From Lates calcarifer (lineage: Eukaryota; Chordata; Actinopteri; Centropomidae), in NCBI RefSeq assembly GCF_001640805.2, contig NC_066845.1, forward strand, positions 16,308,307-16,372,306: a DNA stretch of 64,000 nucleotides, written 5' to 3'. A program made the translations under genes and the position numbers. The notes below the pieces were generated by a model. It saw nothing but the letters and a program-made list of their open reading frames with translations, had not been told where the DNA came from and did no database searches. Shown here one piece after another: positions 46,465-58,718 of the stretch. The first letter of the stretch is position 1, and each line of letters begins with the position of its first letter.

Positions 46465-49400
46465 CTTCCAAACTCAGCTGTCTTAATAATTGATACATTT
46501 GTTCACTTTTTTTTTCAGACACTAGATTTGCTTCTAGCCAAGCTGACAGCATCCTGGTTGAAGTAATTACTTTCTGCAGACATCTCCCAGGGTGCATAGT
46601 GTCCAGACAACAGCCGCATTCTTAAACCGGCACTCTCAGGGTCACAGCTCACTCTGGTAACAAAACTGGACTATTCCGTCTTAAATACCATCTTAAACAC
46701 CGTCTTTATATTCACTGTACTCACTTCACTATATTATATTCTCTTTCTTTATTGAAGTGTTCAGATAATGCCAAACGCTATCAGGCTAACCACTGAGGCT
46801 TGGTAGGAAAGTTTGCTTTCACATTGTGAAAATAACAACACTGTGATATAACGTGCCACAACCTAGATGGGTAATTAGAGGAAACGTGCGACAGAAAGTA
46901 GAGGATTTGAATGTTGCTGTTCAAGTATTGCATAAGAGAATTTTAACATTGTGAACTGAATGATGACAGATGATAGATGTCAAAACATGTGAATGTTGTT
47001 TACTGGCACCAGTTTTCACTGGAGAAATGCTGAAATTCAAACCTGAGGTTGTCACTGTAGGTAACAGAAAATGCTAGAAAGTGAGATTATTCTTACTGTT
47101 GAGTAATATTTCCTTTATAATATAGTTGCGAATAATTAATGGATTGTTGAATATAGTGAATAATGACTAATCTATTAATCTATATACATATCATATGTAT
47201 ATCATATAAAAGCAGTTAAGTTTACCTAAAGAGTGGTTTCACATTTTTTCAAGTTTGTCTAAAAATACTCACATAACCATATACACACTGAAACAGTTTT
47301 AGATCTTGGAAAACTGTGAACCAATCCCTTAATCATTGCAAAAAATGTTTGTGTATTTTAGGTTTCAGATTGTTTGTTTTTCATTGATTATTCTCAAATA
47401 CATCTGCAGAAGTGTGTATTTGTGAATAATCAGATGTAGACCATATGTTAACTATAACAAATAAAATAAGAAAAATGTTCATAAATGTCAAAGGTGCATT
47501 TAAGCACTGACAGGCCTTTTCAGCCATTTTTCTTTTTCATTGTGGGAAAAACACGGGTGTTATGAAAAAAGTTAACGGCAGGATTGTTCCAGTCAAGCTA
47601 TGACAGTGAGCCACCATCCACGATACCAGGATACATTCATTAATTGTGCAGTTTATGTCTGTATTTCCTAGTGCAACATGTCAACAATAACATTTCTGAA
47701 AAAAAGCCTTTAGTTTATGATTCAACACTCAGTCTGTTGTAATTACTTAATTCAGTAGCTAGTAATACTACTGGTTTAACAAATCATTTCTTCATGATGT
47801 ACATCTTTCATGGTAAGTTTGTATTGATGCAAGTTCTAATATTAAATGCACAGCCTGGTAACAGTGCACAGTCAGACAGTGTAGCCCCAGCAGGAAACCA
47901 GCAGCTTATATGTCTCCGGTCTCTACTGATTAACATGGATAACTTTGACCCACAGAACGGGTGAGGATTCCTGTCTAATTGAATTACTGTCAGTCTTCTA
48001 GCCTCCAAATATTGTCTTGAACTTATACCCCTCTCTGTTGCCAGAAACTATTTACATTATATATGCTGTAGAGTTTTTTTTTTCTCCCTTTCTACTTAAC
48101 TGCTTTTAGTTTTAGACTCTGGTACAAAACATAATTGTTTTACTTTCTCGATAATTACAATTTGGCTTAATGTTCTTGGTCTGTATATCTGAACCATAAA
48201 ATATCCAGTTATTTGATGTAGCTGTCATAAAATAAAAGCCAAATGACAGAGGCCTCATATAAATGATAAAAGCACTGTACATGCTGTTTTTTGGAAAGAA
48301 AATCAAAGCAGGTTTGTCTGAAGAAGCAGTCTGTTGCATAGCAGGCACTAAACACCTGCTGTGTTTTGGTCCAAAAATATAATGCTTTAAGTGCAGATAA
48401 TATGCATTCAATATGAGGGCATACAGTACTTAAATGCAGAGCTCTGATCTGAGGAAAGAGAGAACAGAGGATCAAGGACGAAAGCTTGTCTTTAAGTGAG
48501 TCCCATTCTTACATTAAGGCCAAAGTTATGTTACTTATTGCATTGCTCTGGAATGAGGTGTAAAAACATGGCTGCCAGCTCTTTTCCCCCTCAGGCCCTT
48601 CAAAACCCAAAAGCAGGACTTATGTTCCCTCTTACGCATGTTATCCATTTTGTATCATATGAAAACACAAGATAAGGACCCGTCAGTTATACTGGTCCCC
48701 AGCAGATAAACAGCTTTGTTCTCACTTGTTAGCATCTAGCAACAGTTCCCTTATATAAAATGCATCTGACTTGGACATTCAAGTCACACCAACATGAACA
48801 TTCTATTAAATATACATAACTCAAGTGTCCATGTCGGATTCCAAAGTGGACAGTCTAAGATTTATGGTGCCATTGACCCTCATTGCTTTGCTGCTTCCTC
48901 AAGAGAACCTGCCACAGGCTGCGTGCCAAATGCTTTAAAATTTAAAGAGGTGATGAAGAAACTATCCAGAGGAGACAAAAACACATCAGTTCTGCCACAA
49001 TAAGACTTTTCTCTTCCTTCCTTCCAGCGTCTTCTTTCCAGTTGATCTGTTTTTTTTTGATCTGTTTTTCTCTGGAGGACTCTGAATTTGACCTCAGCGT
49101 ATGAGTTAAAGGGTATCCAACTTCTTCAAAATGTCAGAATGCTACATAACTCTATTGTCTCTGACATGTTCTCTCCACAGAGGCTCAGGTAAAGAAACAC
49201 CTTTCTAAAAGTGGCGTCGCGGACATACCTTTCTAAGAGCAATGGAGGAAACAAAAACTCCCATATTCTCACAGCAGCTCTCTGATTTGTCCACACTTAC
49301 TGGTAAAGTGATAAAGTGCTGTGACAATACCTCTGGAGTGTCTCATAAATGCTTTGTATTGACCTTAAAGCACTTTCTGACCACAAACACAACCACAAAC

Positions 49401-49904
49401 GGGGAGGGGGGTGCATTTCTCCAGTGGGTAGGAGATGATTTTCTTCAGCAGGCACACAGGATCGCTGTCTTGGTACTCTAAGCTGACCGTCCACAGACAG
49501 CAGCACCTTCCATTGCTCCAAGCCTGAAAATCTCTCCTCTGCAGGATGGATTGGATTCCAGGACCCCTCTCCTCTCCTGGGACTGACCCAACCTGGGGAA
49601 CAGGGGGCTTTCATGGGAGATCACAGGTGCTTAAATACAAAATGGCAATTTTCTTCTTCCATAATTCCATGTTACTGCATTACCAGATCTTATCATGAGG
49701 CCAGTATCTCATTCCTGAGGTTTTAGACGTTAATGAAAGATGCTTTGCCTCCGGCCACTGGGGGCTAAATCAACAAGCCTAGGATTCCTGTTGGCCCTTT
49801 GTAGGGGAATACCAAAGACAGAGAGTGGACTGAGCTGAGGTCAGAGACAAAGCATGGGGCTGAGGATGGAAATACTGCCCCCAAAACAACTTTGTTTGCA
49901 CTCT

Positions 49905-50745
49905 AGTGCAATAGATCCCAACCATTTTTGGCAGAAGAACTCCTATTGCCCTATCAAGAGTATTCAAGTTGCCCACCCCTTTATTGACACCGCCTGTCAA
50001 GTTCCAAACATGTCCATTTAAACTAATTTTAAATTGGATGGTAAAACTATTTGTTAGCTATATAATAGTGAATATTGTTACATTAATATTTTCATATATT
50101 TGAAATGTAGTTGCATGTGGAGTAGTAGAAACTAAACCTTTCAACATTTATGTTACTTTTAGCTAACCATTGTAACCATTGTTACTTTGAGCTATTTAAT
50201 TATTCATTTATCATCAGTCTTTATCCAGCCATTTAAACCTCTTATTTCCTACTTTAAGCCAAGAATTTTAGTCATTATCCATTGAGCCAGTTCTAGCCAA
50301 CAATTTTTATGTTTAGCTGTTTTAACTACTTATGCATTAGCTTACTTTAAGCTAACTAATTTAACCATTTATCCATGGAGCTATTTTAGGTTAACCATAA
50401 CCTTTTATTCATTATGCTCAGCTACCTGTTTCAACCACTGATTCATTGGCCTACATTTAGCTCTCTATAAGCACCAAGTATCCATTACTTTCAGCTCTGT
50501 GTTTCAATTATCCAGAACGTTTAAATAACAGTTTAGATCTCTGTGCTCTTTTAGTTGTTTGCTGGTTTTCATACAGCCTCAACTGAAATATGTAGCGTTC
50601 AAGTGTTATAGCCAACATCAAACTGAAATTTCTACCTTCTCAAATTAGTTGAGCCTCTTCACAGTCTTTCCATGTACTTCCTTGCACCCACAGAAGTACC
50701 CTCTGGATTACACGTACAAGTACAAGTTGGGAATCACTGATCTCA
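49905..50745. repeat. Dispersed repeat with an internal degenerate tandem array
   Basis: The ends carry complementary-looking phrases: gatcccaaccatttttgg at the start and gtacaagttgggaatcactg at the end, the latter the inverse sense of 'not-matched, wait' style end sequences in this family. Between about 50115 and 50520 lies a degenerate series of roughly 30-40 bp units built from ttagcta.., ttaaccattta and tcattgagcta phrases. I recognise the end phrases as a common percomorph repeat from memory. No coding capacity. Confidence 0.5.
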
Positions 50746-52257
50746 TGCACATGTAACTGACTCAAGGGTATTACCCCTCTTATCTTTTCTTGGTCACACA
50801 TGGCAATTATCTGATGCTGTCATATTGTGCAATTATATAAACAACTAAATATTAAAGTGAATTTACTGCATCTATGTACACTGTGGTATAATAATACAAA
50901 ATGAATGGCACAGTATTCCTTTCATTGGAGAAGTGAAACATTTTGATAATTACTTTTTATGCCCTTAGTGTGCCCTGGAATCAGACTAAAACAACCTCAA
51001 CAATATGTGTTGAGGATATGTAATTTCAGCCACTTAGGATCATTAAAAAGAGATCATATTGAATATCACTACTAGAGAGAGAAAGAGAAAGCGAGAAAGA
51101 AATAAAGAAGAGATTTGTTTGTCAGTCAGTTCCGACCCACTCAATCTCCTTAGCCTTGTGAAAGAGGGGGAGAGAAAGGGTCGGGGTCAGCTTTCTGTAA
51201 ATCTTCTGATGAAATGTTGACAAAACAGCCAATTTTCTGTAATTTTGCTGCAGCCATCTTTCAGCAGCTTACTCACTCAGAACCCCTTCATTTCAAACAG
51301 CAGCACACTGCGACCTCTGACATGTATCTCATCCCTGACTTCTTTGGCCTGGCAGAAAGACGTAACAGTTGTGCCTTTTAGGTCAGGTGGATGCCGTTTA
51401 AGAAGCCAGCTTCATAAAGGAAGTCTTTGTCTCTCAAACAGGCTCTCTTGGGCCCCAGTAAAAGGATAAGAAATGTAGTTAATAGCTCAGGAGTGGCCTA
51501 ATCATCAGCTGCCATTACTGCTCCAATATCAGCAGAGATGACAGACTTATCAATAACAAAGGCCCAGCTGAAGCCTCCACCGCTCTGTCATTTTGATCTT
51601 TGCTCCACTAATCAGAGCTTTCATTTGAGCTAAGCACCGGGCAGCACACCTCTCATTCTCTTCATGCTGTGCCAGATATCACTCATCTTTACAAGCCACT
51701 CTGTATTCCCTCAACCCCAGGCCACCATTTCCACAAATTGGCTTAATTTCTCAGGCAAATATATGACACATCTGAGAGCTCATTATCCCTGCAATGCAAG
51801 TGATTATTGTACTTACTGGTAAAACTCTCTTAGCTTTGGAGGTTTTCTCTTGAATGGCTTTGGTTGGAGCCCAGCTGATTTTTAAAATGAAATGAAGATA
51901 TGTCAAACTGACTATCATTGTGGTATATAAATATTTCATAAGCTTATGCTGTGTTTGCACCTCTGAAAACATAAAGGGATTTTTAGGTATGTCTTTTTTC
52001 TACTGTTTGCCCAGTACAAAGGGAGAGTGATACTGTCATATGTCTTATGTGTTTTAACAGAGGAACAACACTTACATGAATAATTAATAATTAATAATTA
52101 GTTATCTACAGATAACTGTCTGTGTCATTAGCCTCAGAGAGCAAATTGTCCTCATGTAGAATATTACATATTCTAAGGGGGGTGATGCATATGCTTTGTA
52201 ATAGTAATATACATAGTTTAATGTCAATATTTCTCTTGTTCATTCTTCCACAAAAAG

Positions 52258-52339
52258 CTCCTCCATCAAGGAGAAACCTGAGAGGGCCAAAGAGGTGCTC
52301 CCGCACCTGGACGAGCTGGCCCTTTCATTTACAGTCATG
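52258..52339 (+). other. Exon-like open segment, gene unrecognised
   Basis: Acceptor-like pyrimidine-rich sequence ends in AG at 52256-52257 and a donor gtgagg follows at 52340. In the frame starting at 52259 the 82 bp give 27 codons: SSIKEKPERAKEVLPHLDEL, then ALSFTVM. The Glu/Lys/Leu-rich composition is protein-like and unlike the surrounding AT-rich DNA. The acceptor is not ideal because an A run precedes the AG. It ends in phase 0, which does not fit directly onto the next candidate at 52920 (phase 1), so another exon would be needed. I recognise no family. It may be a real exon of a small gene or chance. Confidence 0.3.
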
Positions 52340-52919
52340 GTGAGGATCAGGCACTGACTGACTCAGACACCTGCTATTGGGAAATATGTTCTCCATCAGT
52401 GAGCTATAGACTATTTCTGGACAGGAGCACTGGGAGACCATTGTTCTCCTCAGAACTGACGGCCAAGGTATTCTGGGACTCTTGGCACACATAGAAAACA
52501 ATGTGTTATTCATGTTAAACTTAAAAATTGGGCTACTTATTCAACATTACTAAACAAACTGTGAGTTAGAGTGTTAGAGTGGTATTTGTTGACAGTGGCT
52601 TGATAGCTTTTAGTAGTGCAATAAAACTGTAAACATTGCATATTCCACTCATATACAATAGGATCTTTTAAATGATTGTAATTGATGGAGCAAAATAAAG
52701 AATTTTTTTAATACACTTAGAAGTATTGTTGGATGTATTAGTCTACATTAGCAGAATCACACAAATTTTCTTTCAGACAAAGGATAAATACTTATCTTTC
52801 ATATTAAGCATAACCTATAGTCTCAGGCTTAACATAAAACACTGGAGCTCCTTATTCCCACAGTCTGATACATGATATGCACTCTTTAAACAAATCATCT
52901 GGTCTCTGTGCCTATACAG

Positions 52920-53170
52920 TCTTATACAAGGGCAAGGGGGTTGGAGATTTTGCAATGTCATCTGGGATTAAAAAGGAGCAGCACATCAGAGCCTCAGGCC
53001 ACACCACCTGGAGCCCCTATACGATCCCTGGCGCTGCACCACTCAAAACCAGCCCATTAGCTTACCGCCAAATAATTCCTGGTCAACCAAATGACACTGA
53101 GCTAACAAAGCCCTATTTCAGAAAAGATTACAACTTCAACAGGAAACCCTTTGATTATGAGTTTGTTTGA
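52920..53170 (+). CDS. Possible terminal coding exon of an unrecognised gene
   Basis: After a good acceptor (ctctgtgcctatacag) a frame stays open for 83 codons to TGA at 53168-53170. The translation begins LYKGKGVGDFAMSSGIKKEQ, continues with GHTTWSPYTIPGAAPLKTSP, and ends with PYFRKDYNFNRKPFDYEFV. It is rich in Tyr, Pro, Phe, Asn and Lys with balanced use of amino acids, unlike the shadow frames nearby. If spliced at 52919 the incoming phase is 1. An in-frame ATG lies upstream at 52877, so a short unspliced product is also possible. The segment lies about 2 kb before the zbtb34 promoter on the same strand. I do not recognise the protein; a vague similarity to muscle or ciliary Pro/Tyr-rich proteins is not enough to name it. 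Confidence 0.35.
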
Positions 53171-54840
53171 AATGTTATCAATACCATGATCATTCCTTCG
53201 GATCAACAAAACCATCTCTAATCACCATACCTTGGCTGCACCTTCAGTTATGCATCAATCTCCTGAAAAAAAAGAAAGAAAGAAGAAAATTGCAGTTGAG
53301 AATAGAGGACTGACTTGTTTAACAAGAAGCACGTGCAATGACAAAGCGATTTCTTTCTCAATGTTGATCACCCACCTGCACACAGATTAGGTCAGATATT
53401 CACCTGAGCTGCCAACCTGTCACTCACACGCAATAAAAAAACAGAAACACACACAGCACACATTCATTCCTCTCCACTACTAGTACTGCAGATAAAGTGC
53501 TCCTGACAGAAGACAGCAGACAAGAGTTTACCTTGTCCTTTTACAAACAGAAAAAACAGACACCCTAAAAATTATCATAACAAAAGAGCACAGCATACAC
53601 AGTGTTTGCAAGTGCAGATTACAATTTAAAAGTGAAAATGAAATTAAGTGAATTATAGCCATGAAGTTTCACCTCAGGTGGGGTCACAACATACGCAATT
53701 CAGTACAATCTGCCATTTGCAAACATAAAAGTTGATAAACACAAAATCTAAACTTTATGAAATATCCAATATTTTAAGACCAGATTTTGTGTAGGTGCAA
53801 AGTGTTTATAAGTAATCATACTTGCAGAGTCTATACATAAAACAGATTGCCACAGTAAACAAACCTCTTTGTTTGGCGATTGCCAAACATTACAAAGCTG
53901 GATTTAAGTTCTGTTTTCTTAAGATCCTGCAAGAAGGTTACTCTTACAGTATTTTATATTGTTATGTTTGTAGTTTTATTGGATTAATGGAAGAGCATAT
54001 TTTTCCACTGTCATGAGGAAATACTTCTCATAGGGATAGGGATCCTCAATACTTAATATACATAACTGAGACCAGACAACCAAAACGGACTCATACAGGT
54101 ATTTATTGTGGTTATAATAAAAATCATATTAAAAATAATAATTATAAACATTTTATTATTACATATTTAAGAATAAACATTTCTATTCACCACTTTTAGA
54201 ATGTATATCTAATGTATTGTATAATGCCATCTAAATGATTGAATGGTATATTTTACCTATAATGCTGGTCCATATTGTTGCATATTAAAATAAAAGAGCT
54301 GGTTTGAGTGCAAAATTGAGGTTTCATCATCACTTTAGTCTCTGGCGCCCCTTTGTGGTATCTATATAGAAGTGAATGGACACATTTTGAGCTCTTGAAA
54401 ACTCATTATGTAACTGATTCCAAAAAACTTTTATGAAACACAACAAATGGGTAAAAAAAAAAAAAAAAAAAGCTACAGTCCAGTAAATGTGACTATCAGA
54501 GTGGCTAAGGAGTTGACCAATGCCTTTGAAGTTGTTGTAGTGACACAATTCAGCTTTTAAGGGCTGCAATATCACAGTTCTTGCTGTCTCTTGGTGTTAC
54601 CCTCTGTTGGTATGCAAATGGAAAATCACTTTCCTACACTGACGGTATAAATGTAGTCAATGTTGATGCTGATTTTTGTGGGTGGTGGGTGGGATAGCAC
54701 AACTGCACAGGTGCACAGCTGGTAAAATATTTACTAATATCATTTCAGATCTGACGGAATTATAGTATTACAATAAACATGTATAAAGCATAAGAACAAT
54801 ACACTAAATAAACATACAGTCATTTAGTCATTTAATACTC
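53171..54840. other. Non-coding stretch upstream of the zbtb34 promoter
   Basis: AT-rich sequence with a poly-A run at about 54452-54471 and small A/G-rich runs near 53270. No gene or recognised repeat. Confidence 0.6.
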
Positions 54841-54899
54841 GCTCCCGCTGTCGGTGTTATAAAGTGGAAGCAGATGACATATGTATACTACCATGACAT

Positions 54900-55330
54900 G
54901 GGTGTAGCCAGGAGATTAAAGCCACGTTATCTGCTGAAAACAATTTGTGGACCGACTGTACGCTACTTCACATTTATTTTTGCGCGTTTTTATGTCCTTC
55001 ATCACGTCGTATATTAAGAACGTGATGTCTCAGTACATAACACTGACATGAGCAAGGGAGGGGCTGCTGCAAAACACAGTGATAGAATGAATGCAAAGAG
55101 CCAAAAGAACACTTCCTGTTGATGCAAAAATTGCAGCAGCAACTGTCTGACACATCTGGACTGGAGAGGGGGGGAGGCCTGGCTGTAGTGTTAGCGAACT
55201 ACTGAGGGGAATGGACAACGTTTAATACTATTCTGCGAGACGGTGAGTTTGGTGGACTTCAACTTTGCCTTGGACTGGTGACCATAATGCGTCTGTAATG
55301 TCGGCACGTCTTTGCTCTTACAGTGTAAGT
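54900..55330 (+). promoter_or_regulatory. zbtb34: Probable zbtb34 promoter and 5' noncoding exon
   Basis: From about 54840 to 55560 CpG dinucleotides become clearly more frequent than in the flanking DNA, as at unmethylated vertebrate promoters. An ETS-type site cacttcctgt lies near 55110. Two good splice donors follow: gagacg|gtgagt with the exon ending at 55242, and cagt|gtaagt with the exon ending at 55324. The stretch lacks a long open frame. The position upstream of a coding exon with its own acceptor at 61646 fits a noncoding first exon, as in the mammalian gene. The transcription start cannot be placed exactly. Confidence 0.55.
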
Positions 55331-55369
55331 AATGTGGAAATAATTGCCTGCGACCGTACGCTACCAACT

Positions 55370-55475
55370 AACTGCTAGCTAGCGTTAGCCGCTACTTAGC
55401 ATTGGTCGCTACGTAGCCTGTCTGACATGGAATGGTTGCTAGCTAAGCTAGCTAAGCTAGCTAGCATAGTAGCTA
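55370..55475. repeat. Palindromic gctagcta-rich sequence
   Basis: Overlapping self-complementary GCTAGC and AGCTAGCT units occur just downstream of the predicted first exon, including ttgctagctaagctagctaa near 55436. They could fold or simply reflect simple-sequence drift. No factor site is assigned. Confidence 0.6.
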
Positions 55476-57431
55476 TTTCATATGACAGCCGACATAGTTT
55501 GTACCCGCGTTCGACGCTGTAATTCGGCTACTAAACTGTACAATATTGTCAAGCTTTTGTATAGTCAGAGAAAAATGTGACCAAACCGTAAACTAATCCA
55601 TCCTGCATGACAGAGTGATATCTGTAAAAGTTAAGCATTTTTCTGAAACAGTTGCTGGTTTTAGGCTGCGCTAGCTAATTTAACTGGCTAGCCAGTGCTT
55701 GTGTGCTGCTTGATAGTTGGGTGGTTCGGCCCTGTGAGTCGATCCAAATGTGTCTACGAACGTTGATCGAGTTACGGTTAAAATGACAGTTGATGAAGAC
55801 AACAAAATAAAAAGCAAGGAGACGTGATGATCAACCTAATGCTAATGTTAGCGGCTTCGCTACATAGACCGCCTCATCAGTAGCTAACTTAAGTACTATT
55901 AGAATGGTTTGAAATAAAGTTTGTAACACCGTATATTTGCTACCCAGTGTATCAGCATAGTATGCACGTACGATGGGATCAACAGCACATGCTGATGTCC
56001 CACAGTATCCACGCATGGGACTGCCAAATACGACTTTTAATTAATAAATTAAGCTACTAAAGGAGTAGCTAAAACTTGCATTAATGAATCGCATTGTAAT
56101 CCCACTGTTGGTGTAAGGGGTGGTAACAGGCCCATATGCATTCAGCGTGTCAGAAATTAACCTGAACCAACAATGGTTTTCACAGGGCATTTGGCTGAAA
56201 AGCTAAAGATACAACAATTAGTAACGTTAATGTACCTGTAAACTAATTGTACGCGATATCATGGCAGGAAAGGACAAAGTGCAGGGACATGGCAGTGTTA
56301 TTCAGTACACCTGAGTTCATCTAGGTCATTAAAGACGTGTTTAGTACTATTTATGTGACATGCATTTGCTCTGAAACCTCCCATTCTGCTGCATTAACAA
56401 CCCAATTTGAAACCAAAAACATACGTTAGTCCCGGACAACTGCATCTGAAACCTGTCCAAATATTTTAACTATAAGGCATGTCAGAACAGAGTCGAGCCA
56501 AAGCAATTTCGACTTTTGCATGAATAGGCATTATGGTTTTGCACCCATTCAACCTTCCTTTTTTATAGTCCTGTTTCTGTTTGGGAGAAGCCATAAAACT
56601 GTATTGGTTTGAACCACTAGCAGAAATTAGTGAGTGGGTAATACAAGCCATATAGAGGCTAAGTGCATAAATCGATCTCTGATGAGAATAGGAATCTTGT
56701 GAGGTCTTTTGTGGTAATCTGGTTATTGAGGAATCGCTGGGGTATGAGTGCAGGTGCTTGTCAGTTGCAGGTACCATTTGCAATTTGCTTTTAAGGGCAT
56801 ATTTTTCACCAATATTTTGGTTAATCTATCCCAAAATATGTTTTTTGGTCTTGATATTTTCAAATGTATTACTTGTTTATTAGTGTTTCCTAATTCACAA
56901 GGTAAAGGGTTAAACTCATGTCATGATTCAAAATGTTCTCTAGTATTTACTTTCTACCAGTGTTACCTATGTGTTTTCCTATAATTTTGAGAAGTGTACC
57001 TGAAGAAGGAGACTGTATGTGTGACTCAACATCAGACATTTGAAAGGTTTTTACTGGATTATAACAGCAAATGGTGGCTACCTTGCTTAAATGATCTTCC
57101 ACCTCAAGCAAATCCTGACCATTTGATGGTAATAAAACCTGTTTTAAGGACATTGCGTCAAATTCACCACTGCCAACTGTAATTGCAACAGCGCAATCAC
57201 TGCAGGGTGGCTCTAGGCGGAAAGACAATGTAGCAGAATGAAATCCTAGCTAATTAGTGCTGGTCTTTAAAAGCACTGTCTGTGCTGCAAACAACAGGCG
57301 GTAAATTTGTCAGGGCTGAACGTCAGGGCTGACTGTAGACAGAATGCAGGGCAACATCTGCGCAATATGAGCAAAGCACCAGTTATGGAGGGCAGAGTCA
57401 GAGTACAGTTGTTGTGGATAAGCTATGTTTC

Positions 57432-57665
57432 AACTAAACTTAGCACAAAAAGTAATGAAATTTGTGTTTGGTAGATTATTTCTTTGTTGTAACAATGCTT
57501 CTTGACAATAAATCTTATACTGTTGGAAAGCATGTTTATTACCCTTTTAAATGGTGCAAGATTTGTATGGAACATGCATTTTTGGGATGAGCAGCAGAGT
57601 TGAGTATGTGGGTTGCACTTATGAAAAATTTGCCAGATCTTCTCTACCAATGCCAAACAGCTTAT
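57432..57665 (+). repeat. Left terminal inverted repeat of the Tc1-like element
   Basis: This 234-bp arm is the inverse of 58485-58718 with scattered substitutions, for example in the block before tgcatttttgggatgag. It ends at ccaaacagcttat. Confidence 0.9.
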
Positions 57666-57767
57666 TCTGCCATTGACTCTTGTTTGGCGGATTGGATGAT
57701 TGAAGTTTGAAGAAACAAAACATATTGGCAATTTAACAATTTATTCATTTAACAAACAGGTGTCTCA

Positions 57768-58410
57768 GTAGCGTGTGGAAGAACCATACACAGCCACAAT
57801 AGCCTGGCACCTCCTCCTCATGCTGGTCACCAGCTTTGTCACACACTGCTGTGGGATGATATCCCATTCTTCAACCAGCATTTGTCGTAAGTCAGCCAAC
57901 ATGGTTGTGTTGGTTACTCTGGCATGAACAGCACGCCCAAGCTGACCACACAAGTTCTGTGGGGTTGAGGTCAGGACTGCTGGTAGGCCATTCCATCCTC
58001 TCCACTCCCAAATTCTGGAGGTAGTCTCAGATAAACCCCGCTCTGTGGGGGCGAGCATTGTCATCTTGGAGGATAGAGTTCAGTCCCAGACTGTGGAGAT
58101 ATGGGATTGCCACTGGTTGCAGAATCTCATCTCGATATCTCTCTGCATTGAGATTGCCTCTAATGATGACAAGCCTCGTTTTTCCAGTGAGGGAGATGCC
58201 GCCCCGCACCATCACACTGCCTCCACCAAAAGATGTTACTCTATCGGTGCAGCAATCAGTATAGCGTTCTCTGCGTCTTCTCCACACTTTGACCCTATGA
58301 TCCAACCGCCGTAGGCAGAATCTGGACTTATCGCTGAACATAACATTCCTCCACATGTTCAGGTTCCACAGCATGTCTTGCTAACATGAGTGCGAATGGG
58401 CCTGACAGTG
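57768..58410 (-). pseudogene. Tc1-like transposase, C-terminal fragment, broken
   Basis: DDE-type transposase that would cut and rejoin element ends at TA sites. Read from the minus strand, the fragment shows NVMFSDKSRFCL (first catalytic Asp), GGGSVMVRGGIS, DDNARPHRAGF (second Asp), then LGRAVHARVTNTTMLADLRQ and a C-terminal GSSTRY. A CGA-to-TGA type nonsense codon follows RAGFI. A small deletion near 57955-57965 then shifts frame at the site of the third acidic residue (the NPIE-x-LWD region). The N-terminal DNA-binding half is missing altogether. The element therefore cannot make active transposase. Confidence 0.9.
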
Positions 58411-58484
58411 AAGGGCAGTCATGGCAGGCCTCCTGGCAGCCCTATGAGACCAGAAGCTCAAAATGAGTCAATAGCAACAGCAAT

Positions 58485-58718
58485 ATAAGCTGTTTGGCAT
58501 TGGCAGAGAAGATTTGGCAATTTTTTCATGGGCGCAACCCACATGCTCAGCTCTGCTGCTCATCCCACAAATGCATGTTCCTTACAACTGAGGCACCATT
58601 TAAAAGGGTAATAAAAAGGCTTTCCAACGGTATAAGATTTATTGCCAAGAAGCATTGTTACAACAAAGAAATAATCTACCAAACACAAATTTCCTTACTT
58701 TTTGTGCTAAGTTTAGTT
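58485..58718 (-). repeat. Right terminal inverted repeat of the Tc1-like element
   Basis: This 234-bp arm is the inverse of 57432-57665. It starts ataagctgtttggcattggc and ends gtgctaagtttagtt. Confidence 0.9.

Larger units (their letters stand above)
36390..49900. other. Intergenic region without recognisable genes
   Basis: Besides the AT tract at 36824, a poly-A run at 38218, C-rich tracts near 40140-40235 and 46434-46464, and CA tracts near 45.7-45.9 kb, I see nothing that supports a gene. Open frames of up to about 120 codons, such as the overlapping pair at 41513-41881, are matched by equally long frames on the other strand and show no domain. Confidence 0.6.
57432..58718 (-). mobile_element. 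Decayed Tc1/mariner-like transposon with 234-bp inverted repeats
   Basis: Left arm 57432-57665 and right arm 58485-58718 are inverted copies of equal length starting aactaaacttagcacaaaaa; they look about 90% alike. Between them lies 819 bp with the C-terminal part of a Tc1-type transposase on the minus strand. Arms over 200 bp are known for the IR/DR subgroup of fish Tc1 elements. Full elements are about 1.6 kb, so this one has lost internal sequence, including the N-terminal helix-turn-helix region. A typical CAGT end and clean TA duplication are not visible, suggesting eroded ends. It sits in the predicted zbtb34 intron, opposite to the gene. Confidence 0.9.

Noticed and set aside
48794..49003. 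69-codon frame ending KKLSRGDKNTSVLPQ, considered as an upstream exon of the 52-kb candidate
   Set aside because: No convincing acceptor or donor, and the frame begins in AT-rich sequence; it could be chance.
49181..49188. 8-bp micro-exon between a perfect acceptor (ctctccacag) and donor (gtaaag)
   Set aside because: Such pairs arise by chance often in tens of kilobases; nothing links it to a transcript.
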